From Candidatus Lithacetigena glycinireducens (GTDB lineage Bacteria; Coprothermobacterota; HKB111): DNA of 6,996 nt. The stretch lies in contig QLUP01000052.1 in the NCBI GenBank assembly GCA_018725485.1, positions 1 to 6,996 of the forward strand, written 5' to 3'. Below, one piece after another: positions 1 to 6,883 of this stretch; position 1 is the stretch's first letter; each line of letters starts with the position of its first letter. Position numbers and translations under genes: made by a program. The notes below the pieces were generated by a model. The model had not been told where the DNA came from, searched no databases, and worked only from the letters and a program-made list of their open reading frames with translations.

Positions 1-399
1 CATCCTTAAAATAAGGGTTACCGCTTCTTCCCGGCTGATGAATTCCCCAGGGCGGAAAGGCTCTTTAAGAATGAGGTCGTACTTCCTGGCCTGTTCTTCC
101 AGTTTTACCAGGTCTTCGGGCACTTCAGTGGGATACATCTTGAGAGCTAACTTAACAAACTCACCCCTGGTCATCCAGTTATAAGGCTTAAAGGGCAATT
201 CCAAATCACCTGTTTGGGTGAAAAATATTGCTACATCCTGTATCCATTGGGGAACATCTTTGGGAGCAACGACAGTTGCTTCGACCCTGTTATTAGTAGT
301 TAGAGAAATATTTACAAAAGTTGTAGTTATAACCAGCGACGGAACTAAAAGAATAAACAGGATTTTTATAAACAACACACTTGGAAAACTTTTAAACAT
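1..399 (-). CDS. SLH-domain exported protein, N-terminal part (runs off left edge)
   Basis: The reading frame is open from an ATG at 397-399 to the left edge: 133 codons with no stop, so the C-terminus is missing. Residues 1-30 form a signal peptide or membrane anchor: Lys at 3 and 12, then a hydrophobic run around 13-29. Residues about 48-90 match an S-layer homology (SLH) repeat, with PQWIQDVAIFF, then F70-K-P and the signature MTRGEFVKLALKMYP. A second repeat begins near 104 and reaches FRPGEFISREEAVTLILRM at the edge. SLH repeats in Gram-positive bacteria usually bind pyruvylated secondary cell-wall polymers, so the protein is probably exported and held at the cell surface. The start is well supported: AGGAGG at 406-411 lies 6 nt upstream. 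What follows the SLH repeats (more SLH, or an enzyme domain) cannot be seen. A short ORF ends 1 nt before this start. The gene is divergent from smpB. Confidence 0.85.
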   Translation of the reverse strand, partial: MFKSFPSVLFIKILFILLVPSLVITTTFVNISLTTNNRVEATVVAPKDVPQWIQDVAIFFTQTGDLELPFKPYNWMTRGEFVKLALKMYPTEVPEDLVKLEEQARKYDLILKEPFRPGEFISREEAVTLILRM

Positions 400-400
400 A

Positions 401-469
401 TTAAACCTCCTTTTGCATGACTACTGAAAGATACTTAGAACACTTTTTTTGAATTTTTCTTACAAGCAT
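401..469 (-). CDS. possible 22-residue leader ORF upstream of the SLH gene
   Basis: An ATG at 467-469 opens a 22-codon frame ending in TAA at 401-403, one base before the ATG of the SLH gene and in a different frame. Its last codons (MQKEV, then stop) contain the AGGAGG of the SLH gene, so ribosomes translating it would cover that ribosome binding site. The peptide is basic (MLVRKIQKKCSKYLSVV at its start) and has no recognisable family. The sequence AAGGTGGTG just before the ATG resembles a Shine-Dalgarno sequence but is only about 2 nt from the start, which is too close for efficient initiation; an in-frame GTG directly before the ATG would be closer still. It could be a real coupled leader peptide or chance. 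Confidence 0.3.
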   Translation of the reverse strand: MLVRKIQKKCSKYLSVVMQKEV

Positions 470-513
470 CACCACCTTTTTAATATCTTTTATTGTAATA
501 ATTTTACCAGAGT

Positions 514-534
514 TTTTACCTTTATAGGGTAAAA
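514..534. repeat. inverted repeat TTTTACC-N7-GGTAAAA, possible operator
   Basis: TTTTACC at 514-520 and GGTAAAA at 528-534 are perfect inverted copies around a 7-nt centre. A third copy of TTTTACC lies at 502-508, 12 bp upstream in direct orientation. The cluster lies between the divergent SLH and smpB genes and overlaps the candidate smpB -35, so a regulator bound here could affect either gene. I recognise no known regulator consensus; the spacing does not match the CtsR heptad repeat. Confidence 0.3.
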
Positions 535-543
535 TAATATAAG
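515..543 (+). promoter_or_regulatory. candidate promoter for smpB
   Basis: TTTACC (515-520, 4 of 6 to the -35 consensus) and TATAAG (538-543, 5 of 6 to the -10 consensus) are separated by 17 bp, predicting a start near 550 and a leader of about 45 nt to the smpB ATG. The -35 lies inside a 7-bp inverted repeat (514-534). The region is AT-rich, so other choices are possible. Confidence 0.4.
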
Positions 544-595
544 CTAAATTTAAGGCGTTTAAAAATATTCAAAAAGATATAAGAGAATTACTGAA

Positions 596-1063
596 ATGCC
601 TGATAAATCAAGAGAACATGCGATATTAGTAAACAGAAAAGCGCTGGCTAATTTTGAACTGGAAGAAAGCAAAGAAGCCGGTATTATATTATTTGGTTCG
701 GAAGTAAAATCGCTTCGGGAAGGAAAAGTATCTTTTGAAGGCTCTTACTGCGAGGTTAAAGATGGTGAAATCTGGCTTAACGGACTTACCATAGCCAGAT
801 ATCGCACCTCATCAATTTTTTCATTAAAGGAAGATAGGCCGAGGAAACTGCTTCTTCATAAAAGAGAGATTGATCGTTTAGCTGGAAAGATGAGCCAAAA
901 GGGATATACCCTTATCCCTATAAAAATATATTTCAAGGGTAGTTGGGTAAAAATCAGCATTGCCCTGGGAAAAGGAAAAAAACGGTACGATAAAAGAGAG
1001 GAAATAAAAAAGCGAGAAACTCTTAGAGAAATCTCTCGCCTTTTAAAGGGTCAGGAAACTTAA
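596..1063 (+). CDS. smpB: SsrA-binding protein SmpB (trans-translation)
   Basis: SmpB binds tmRNA and carries it into the A site of ribosomes stalled on broken messages, so that the nascent peptide is tagged and the ribosome released. The 155 residues match the family length of about 150-160. Landmarks in order are NRKA at 13-16, [19 protein letters not shown] at 27-45, [12 protein letters not shown] at 81-92, [12 protein letters not shown] at 102-113, and the basic tail [17 protein letters not shown] at 125-141, which in known structures enters the mRNA channel. The segment around 63-82 is divergent: the usual His of the HI..Y motif is absent (LTIARY), as is the usual HDP before RPRK. The ATG at 596 places NRKA at the normal distance from the N-terminus; the ribosome binding site (AAGAGA at 581-586) is weak. 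No ssrA gene follows, although it often does in this phylum. The stop overlaps that of convergent rpmB. Confidence 0.95.
   Translation: MPDKSREHAILVNRKALANFELEESKEAGIILFGSEVKSLREGKVSFEGSYCEVKDGEIWLNGLTIARYRTSSIFSLKEDRPRKLLLHKREIDRLAGKMSQKGYTLIPIKIYFKGSWVKISIALGKGKKRYDKREEIKKRETLREISRLLKGQET
1006..1039 (-). terminator. candidate intrinsic terminator for rpmB, inside the 3' end of smpB
   Basis: Read on the minus strand, GCGAGA (1034-1039) pairs perfectly with TCTCGC (1012-1017), and the stem can extend two more pairs (one G-U). The loop region can also form a small CTC/GAG hairpin. Six T residues follow at once (1006-1011). The structure begins 21 nt past the rpmB stop codon. On the plus strand the hairpin is followed by only CTTTT and precedes the smpB stop, so it suits rpmB better. 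It encodes the basic C-terminal tail of SmpB, so part of the pattern could come from codon content. Confidence 0.45.
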
Positions 1064-1251
1064 ACTACCTTAGTTACTTTGTTAGCCTTTAAACACTCGG
1101 TACATACCTTTACATTCTGTACAGAATCACCAATTTTAGCTCTTATCTTCAGTAGGTTGGGAAGCCAACGCCTTTTTAATTTGACATTTGATTTACTTAC
1201 ATTATTTCCGGTGGTTGGTCCCTTACCACATATATCGCAAAACCTTGCCAT
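1060..1251 (-). CDS. rpmB: 50S ribosomal protein L28 (bL28), zinc-ribbon form
   Basis: This is a 63-residue large-subunit ribosomal protein. The family pattern is clear: [19 protein letters not shown] at the start, then [14 protein letters not shown] at 26-39. Two CxxC pairs (C5/C8 and C50/C53) mark the zinc-binding C+ form, which zinc-limited bacteria can replace with a cysteine-free paralogue; no paralogue is visible here. The start is secure: AAGGAGGT at 1261-1268 lies 9 nt upstream of the ATG. A TG-extended -10 upstream suggests its own promoter. The stop codon shares TTAA with the convergent smpB stop. It lies downstream of guaB on the same strand, so readthrough from guaB is possible. 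Confidence 0.96.
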   Translation of the reverse strand: MARFCDICGKGPTTGNNVSKSNVKLKRRWLPNLLKIRAKIGDSVQNVKVCTECLKANKVTKVV

Positions 1252-1279
1252 TTATATTTAACCTCCTTAAAATCCAAAA

Positions 1280-1312
1280 GGTATAATTCAATTTATGGAT
1301 TTACATTATACC
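1280..1312. repeat. 8-bp inverted repeat around the rpmB promoter
   Basis: GGTATAAT (1280-1287) and ATTATACC (1305-1312) are perfect inverted copies separated by 17 bp. The right arm contains the rpmB -10, so the left arm would lie just inside the transcribed region. It may be a binding site for a dimeric regulator or simply two AT-rich -10-like words. Confidence 0.3.
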
Positions 1313-1313
1313 A
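1305..1313 (-). promoter_or_regulatory. extended -10 promoter for rpmB
   Basis: On the minus strand the sequence reads TGGTATAAT: a perfect TATAAT (1305-1310) with the TG extension (1312-1313). The -35 region is poor, which extended -10 promoters tolerate. The predicted start near 1298 gives a leader of about 47 nt with the AAGGAGGT site in the right place. Confidence 0.6.
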
Positions 1314-1348
1314 AAATTATTTATTTTCTGCTATATCCATCTGAGAGA

Positions 1349-2809
<1,461 letters not shown>

Positions 2810-2843
2810 CTATATCACCTGCCTTTTCAAGAAATATTTAATA

Positions 2844-2849
2844 ATTATA
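2844..2849 (-). promoter_or_regulatory. candidate -10 element for guaB
   Basis: A perfect TATAAT reads on the minus strand, placing transcription start near 2837 and leaving a leader of roughly 28 nt before the TTG start. No good -35 is present at 16-18 bp (TCACAA at 17). The short leader leaves no room for a purine riboswitch. Confidence 0.4.
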
Positions 2850-2869
2850 ACTCAATTAATCTATATTTG

Positions 2870-2878
2870 TGATATAAT
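2870..2878 (+). promoter_or_regulatory. extended -10 promoter for the GNAT gene
   Basis: TGATATAAT has the TG extension plus a perfect TATAAT (2873-2878). The -35 region is weak. A start near 2885 gives a leader of about 25 nt. It lies back to back with the guaB -10 element at 2844-2849. Confidence 0.5.
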
Positions 2879-2909
2879 CAACTACCCTGAAAAGAGTGGT
2901 TTTACTTAA

Positions 2910-3881
2910 ATGCTTAAAAATATTAATATTCGTAAATTTCAAATTGATGATTTTCCTTCCCTGGTTAGTATCAGTAATCTGATATACCCTGATTACCCTA
3001 CTACCATTGAGGAGTTAAAACACTGGTTTGATAACTACGACCATACTAAATACCTGATGAAAAAGTATGTAGCTACCAACGAGCAGAAGGAAGTTGTGGC
3101 TTATAGCTATTATTATCATGAACCAATTCTATATCATCCCCACAAGTTTTCCCTGGAACTATCAGTCCATCCCCATTGGCAAAAACAGGGGATTGGCTCC
3201 CATTTTTATAACCTCCTGTTTAAGGAGTGGGTATCCTTAAATGCTCAAATAATTAGAGTCAGTTGTAGAGAAGATAAAGAAGACAGCCTATCTTTTATCT
3301 TTCATAGAGGTTTTAAAGAAAAAAGAAGATCCTGGGAAAGCAGGCTCCAGGTACAGGAATTCATTTTAGCCGATTTTACTCAGGTTTTTTCCCCAATAAA
3401 ACAACAGGGAATCGTAATTACCACTCTGGCTGAAGAACTTAAAAAAGATGAAGCTGTCTATGAAAAACTATATGAGCACCACTCTACCACTATGGGCGAT
3501 ATGCCTTTACCCAATACTTACACCCGTGTATCTTTTGAGGAATTTATTAAACGGGTAATCAAATCTCCAAATCTGCTACCCGAAGCTTTCTTCATAGCCA
3601 AGGCTGGAGAACTGTATGTGGGGGAAAGTTACCTGGAAACTTCCCAGGCAGATGCCACACAGCTTTATCAGGGACAAACCGCCGTAAGACGAGAATTCCG
3701 GGGTAAAGGTATAGCCATGGCCCTTAAAGTTAAAGTTATTGAATTTGCCCAAAAGAATAATTATAAAACCATCAAAACCTGGAACGATTCTGAAAACTCC
3801 AGTATGTTAGGTATCAATCAAAGGCTTGGCTTTGTCAGGCAACCTGCCTGGATTCAGTTTGAAAAAGAGTTTGTTAAATAA
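2910..3881 (+). CDS. tandem GNAT-family acetyltransferase
   Basis: The 323-residue protein carries two GNAT (Gcn5-related N-acetyltransferase) folds. Domain 1 covers about 5-145, with the acetyl-CoA pyrophosphate-binding motif VHPHWQKQGIG at 86-96 and a HRGF end motif at 132-135. Domain 2 covers about 165-323, with AVRREFRGKGIA at 258-269, NDSENSSM at 292-299 and NQRLGF at 303-308. Both motif A copies keep the Q/RxxGxG/A core, so neither is obviously dead. GNAT enzymes move the acetyl group of acetyl-CoA to an amine; the substrate cannot be told. The tandem arrangement resembles mycothiol synthase (MshD) in outline only, and I would not assign that role. It is probably cytoplasmic, with no signal peptide or membrane segment. 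The ATG has a weak AAGAGTGG site at 2892-2899. It is divergent from guaB and convergent with nadE with only 3 bp between the stop codons; no clear terminator is visible. Confidence 0.85.
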   Translation: MLKNINIRKFQIDDFPSLVSISNLIYPDYPTTIEELKHWFDNYDHTKYLMKKYVATNEQKEVVAYSYYYHEPILYHPHKFSLELSVHPHWQKQGIGSHFYNLLFKEWVSLNAQIIRVSCREDKEDSLSFIFHRGFKEKRRSWESRLQVQEFILADFTQVFSPIKQQGIVITTLAEELKKDEAVYEKLYEHHSTTMGDMPLPNTYTRVSFEEFIKRVIKSPNLLPEAFFIAKAGELYVGESYLETSQADATQLYQGQTAVRREFRGKGIAMALKVKVIEFAQKNNYKTIKTWNDSENSSMLGINQRLGFVRQPAWIQFEKEFVK

Positions 3882-3884
3882 AGG

Positions 3885-4715
3885 TTATTCTGTTTTAGAA
3901 TCTTTCGGACGATATTCTTTAAGATAGAGAAAATCCGCTCCTATAGTTCGCTGGGATAGTTTAGGAATGGTGGGAATCTTTCTCTTAAAAGCACTGGCAA
4001 AAACCTGCTGTGCTACCCTTCTCACATTTTTATCGGCAAACCCCTCGCTAATCACCTCTTCTACTGTTTTCCTTTTATCTACCAGAAGATAAAGTATTTT
4101 ATCTAACTCCTCGTAGGTAATCCCCATCTCGCCCTCATCGGTTTGACCAGGCCATAATCCTGCTGTAGGGACCTTAGAAAGAATACGGTCAGGCACACCC
4201 AGATATTTAGCTAACAATCTTACTTGAGTTTTGTATAAATCACCCAGAAGATAAAAAGAGGCTGCTAAATCTCCATACCAGGTCCCATAACCCATGAGAA
4301 GTTCAGTTTTGTTGCTAGAACCAGCCACGATGGCTTTTAATTTCTTAGAAAAATCAAAAACCACATTAGACCTCAGGCGAGATACAAAATTTCCCTGTCT
4401 TAACCTATCTTCAACCTGCATATCCTCAAAATATCCGAGGGCTAATTTATCCAATGAATAAATTTCGTAGTTCAGGTTTAATTCTTTGGCAACCATCAGA
4501 GCATCTTCCATATCATTTTTCGTCCAGTCTCCATAAGGTAGAATCAGAGCCAGAATATTTTTTCCCAGGGCCTCTTTAAGCAAGTATGCCGACACGGTAG
4601 AATCCAATCCGCCTGACAGACCAAAAACCATAGATTCGGCACCGGTTTTCTCTTTCTGGTCAAGAATGAAATTTACGAGTAATTTTTCAGCAAATTCGCA
4701 ATTTAGATTAATCAT
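3885..4715 (-). CDS. nadE: NAD+ synthetase (synthetase subunit)
   Basis: NadE adenylates nicotinic acid adenine dinucleotide with ATP and amidates it to NAD+, the last step of NAD synthesis. The 276 residues cover only the synthetase domain. Landmarks are the PP-loop SGGLDST at 34-40, GSSNKTELLMGYGTWYGD at 132-149, GDLYKTQVRLLAKYLGVP at 158-175 and PTAGLWPGQTDEGEMG at 183-198. All main family motifs are present, so it should be active. The length alone fits the ammonia-dependent form, but the preceding gene encodes a nitrilase-type amidohydrolase whose end overlaps this start by 8 nt (ATGATTAA), so the pair may act as a split glutamine-dependent enzyme. No strong ribosome binding site precedes the ATG, which fits translational coupling. 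It is the last gene of the minus-strand operon. Confidence 0.93.
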   Translation of the reverse strand: MINLNCEFAEKLLVNFILDQKEKTGAESMVFGLSGGLDSTVSAYLLKEALGKNILALILPYGDWTKNDMEDALMVAKELNLNYEIYSLDKLALGYFEDMQVEDRLRQGNFVSRLRSNVVFDFSKKLKAIVAGSSNKTELLMGYGTWYGDLAASFYLLGDLYKTQVRLLAKYLGVPDRILSKVPTAGLWPGQTDEGEMGITYEELDKILYLLVDKRKTVEEVISEGFADKNVRRVAQQVFASAFKRKIPTIPKLSQRTIGADFLYLKEYRPKDSKTE

Positions 4716-5547
4716 TATTTATTTTCCCGATATTATCTTTTAGCATCAGTAAGTCCTCTTCGCGATTCAGCGGAAAAACTATGTTTTTTTTGTAGATATT
4801 TTCCAGATTTATACCAGAGGTTATAAAATCTTCATCTATGAAAGCTCCTTCTTTAACTATAAAACCGTAATTATTCAAAATCATTGAAGAACCCATAAAA
4901 GCGATACCCTCCTCAAATCCTCCCCGGCTGGAAAAGGCAATAAAAACATTAAGATAGTTGGCTAAGGTTCTAAGCAGGTATTCCATAGACTCTTTCACCG
5001 AAAAACTTTTATCTTTATCCAACCCCCTTACAGGAATAGCTGAAGAGAGAAGTAAAACATTCATTCCCTGAAGAGAGAGTAATAGATTAAGGCTCAGGTG
5101 CATAAAATCACGGCAGATTAGCATGCCCACCTTACCATAACGAGAATTTATTATTGCTACTTTTTTCCCCCGGGCAAAATACTTTAAATCCTCAAAAATC
5201 CCATGGGTTGGTAAATACACCTTGTGATGAACCCCCTTAATCTCTCCCTCTTCAAAAAATAATTGTGAAATATAAGGGTTATCATCGGTTCCTTTTTCTA
5301 TTATCCCCAGAGAGAAACTGATCTCTTTAGAGATTTTCTTGAAATCATCAAGAAAGGGAGAATTAAGAGAAAGGGAGGCTTCGGCTACCCCATCCAGCAG
5401 GTAATAGCCAGTAAGAGATAGTTCAGGAAAAACCAGCACATTTACTTTTTCAGATATAGCTCTTTCCAATAAGGACAGGTGCTTCTCCTTGTTGTGTTTT
5501 AAGTCATTTAATACGGGGTTAATCTGGGCGACACCAAGCTTAAACAT
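4708..5547 (-). CDS. nitrilase-superfamily amidohydrolase, probable glutaminase partner of NadE
   Basis: The 279-residue carbon-nitrogen hydrolase has the Glu-Lys-Cys triad in order: E42 in FPELSLTGY, K109 in HHKVYLPTHGIFED, and C145 in GMLICRDFMH. The stretch KVYLPTHGIFEDLKYFARG strongly resembles the glutaminase domain of fused glutamine-dependent NAD synthetases (K-x-YLPT-x3-F pattern), more than nitrilases or ureidopropionases. That domain hydrolyses glutamine and channels ammonia to the synthetase. The Cys is followed by R-D where NAD synthetases usually show E-D. The full length is present, with no signal peptide. AGGAG lies 5 nt before the ATG. It starts 16 nt after the HD-GYP stop and overlaps nadE by 8 nt, so it is the middle gene of a tight operon. 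Known family: nitrilase superfamily. Inferred: ammonia supply to the adjacent NadE. An independent omega-amidase-like amidase is the alternative. Confidence 0.85.
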   Translation of the reverse strand: MFKLGVAQINPVLNDLKHNKEKHLSLLERAISEKVNVLVFPELSLTGYYLLDGVAEASLSLNSPFLDDFKKISKEISFSLGIIEKGTDDNPYISQLFFEEGEIKGVHHKVYLPTHGIFEDLKYFARGKKVAIINSRYGKVGMLICRDFMHLSLNLLLSLQGMNVLLLSSAIPVRGLDKDKSFSVKESMEYLLRTLANYLNVFIAFSSRGGFEEGIAFMGSSMILNNYGFIVKEGAFIDEDFITSGINLENIYKKNIVFPLNREEDLLMLKDNIGKINND

Positions 5548-5563
5548 ATTTACTCCTGTTATA

Positions 5564-6862
5564 TCAGTTTAATGATTTTATAAAGGCTTTAACTAAGTCG
5601 GGGTCAAATTGGGTACCAGCACAGCGGTTAAGTTCTTCAATTGCCAGCTCGGTAGCCAAAACCGGCCTATAAGGCCTATCGGAAGTCATCGCTTCATAAG
5701 CATCAGCCACGGCAATTATGCGTGAATGAAAAGGAATCTGACCATTTTTTAACCCTTCCGGATATCCGGTACCATCAAATTTTTCGTGATGGTATTTAAT
5801 GATACGGGCGATATCTTCCAACTGCCGTATGTGGCTGACAATCTCTGCGCCTCTCTCGGAGTGCATCTTAACCAATGAATATTCATCGCTGGTAAGACTA
5901 CCCGGTTTATAAAGAATGGAATCATAGATACCGATTTTCCCGATATCATGCAGGATAGCAGATATTTTTAAAGTTTCCATTTCTTTAGCACTTAACCCCA
6001 GTTCTTTGCCTATCATAACCGAATAACGGGCTACGGACTCTGAATGGTTTTTCGTCCAGGGGCTTTTAGCATCCACTGCTTTAGCCAGGGAAAATATCAA
6101 GCCATCGTGCATTTCTTTAAGATCCTTATAAGCAAAATCCACATCCTTTAGCATGTTATAAAAAGCAGTTCGGCTTTCTTTTAATTTAGTCTCCCGATCT
6201 TTAATATCCGAAATATCAGTCATAGTTTGCACAAAATAATGAATCATACCTTGCTCATCAAAAATCGGGGTAATATTTACCAGGAAAAAACGATTTAATT
6301 TCTTATGATGCATCTCGCGGTTGACAGGTGCTAATTTTTCCATAACTGCCTTAATGGGACAGTCAGCAGGGTAATCTAAGGTGTCATAAATTACCTCATA
6401 ATATTTCTTTCCTATGGCTTCTTCAAAAGAAAGACCCAGAGTATCTATCATATACTTATTAACTTTCCTGATGGTAACATCTTTATCTAATAGCATAGCA
6501 CCATTAGGCATGGCATCATAGGTAGCTCTCCACTCCCCGGCTGATTCTTTCAATACATTTTCGTAGGCTAATTGAATAGAATTATCTTTAACCGCTGACC
6601 GATTTTTAAGGAAATTTCCTTTTTCATCATAGATAGCAGAAGTATTAACTACTACAGGTAAGTAGGTCCCATCATTTTTTCTTATTTCATAACTGAAATT
6701 TTCGTAAAAATCGTAGTATAACTGGTTACATAAAACCATATTAAATTCTTTATCAACGAGGCTAACTCTGTCCCCGATATTGTCAAGTACACTAAAAGTT
6801 AGACACATATCTCTAAAATTAATAAAATCAAAATCTTCGCTTTTGTGTTTTCCTTCTATCAT
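5564..6862 (-). CDS. PAS-PAS-HD-GYP protein, probable cyclic-di-GMP phosphodiesterase
   Basis: The 432-residue protein has no membrane segment or signal peptide. Residues about 20-94 form a first PAS-like region that looks internally shortened. About 108-221 form a second, full PAS domain with a DCP motif (C168) and the usual QTMTDISDIK end. About 222-260 form a linker helix, probably coiled coil. About 260-432 form an HD-GYP domain with H273, HDIGK at 305-309, H334, HHEKFDGTGYP at 358-368, and D387 in AVADAYEAMTSDRPYR. All expected metal-binding positions and the GYP motif are present, so hydrolysis of c-di-GMP is likely; the PAS ligand is unknown. The ATG at 6860-6862 has no clear ribosome binding site and may rely on coupling to an upstream gene. 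A nitrilase gene starts 16 nt after the TGA, and nadE follows it. M19 is a possible but no better start. Confidence 0.9.
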   Translation of the reverse strand: MIEGKHKSEDFDFINFRDMCLTFSVLDNIGDRVSLVDKEFNMVLCNQLYYDFYENFSYEIRKNDGTYLPVVVNTSAIYDEKGNFLKNRSAVKDNSIQLAYENVLKESAGEWRATYDAMPNGAMLLDKDVTIRKVNKYMIDTLGLSFEEAIGKKYYEVIYDTLDYPADCPIKAVMEKLAPVNREMHHKKLNRFFLVNITPIFDEQGMIHYFVQTMTDISDIKDRETKLKESRTAFYNMLKDVDFAYKDLKEMHDGLIFSLAKAVDAKSPWTKNHSESVARYSVMIGKELGLSAKEMETLKISAILHDIGKIGIYDSILYKPGSLTSDEYSLVKMHSERGAEIVSHIRQLEDIARIIKYHHEKFDGTGYPEGLKNGQIPFHSRIIAVADAYEAMTSDRPYRPVLATELAIEELNRCAGTQFDPDLVKAFIKSLN

Positions 6863-6883
6863 AATAAGTAGATAAATAGTAAT

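Noticed and set aside
218-427. Open frame of 69 codons on the plus strand
   Set aside because: It lies antisense to the SLH gene, whose signal peptide, SLH motif and ribosome binding site are clear; no recognisable protein and no ribosome binding site.
3836-3850. Perfect 6-bp hairpin CAGGCA-ACC-TGCCTG near the end of the GNAT gene, considered as a terminator for nadE or the GNAT gene
   Set aside because: No T-run follows on either strand, and the sequence encodes conserved-looking GNAT residues.
3887-3901. ATTCT-GTTTT-AGAAT hairpin just after the GNAT stop
   Set aside because: Only five mostly A-T pairs and no T-run; too weak to call a terminator.
4700-4720. The hydrolase-nadE junction as a sequencing frameshift in a fused gene
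   Set aside because: Both proteins are full length for their domains, and the overlap ATGATTAA provides a proper stop and a proper start, so a natural two-gene arrangement is simpler.
5749-5949. 66-codon minus-strand frame inside the HD-GYP gene
   Set aside because: It overlaps the conserved HD-GYP motifs in another frame, so it is a shadow.
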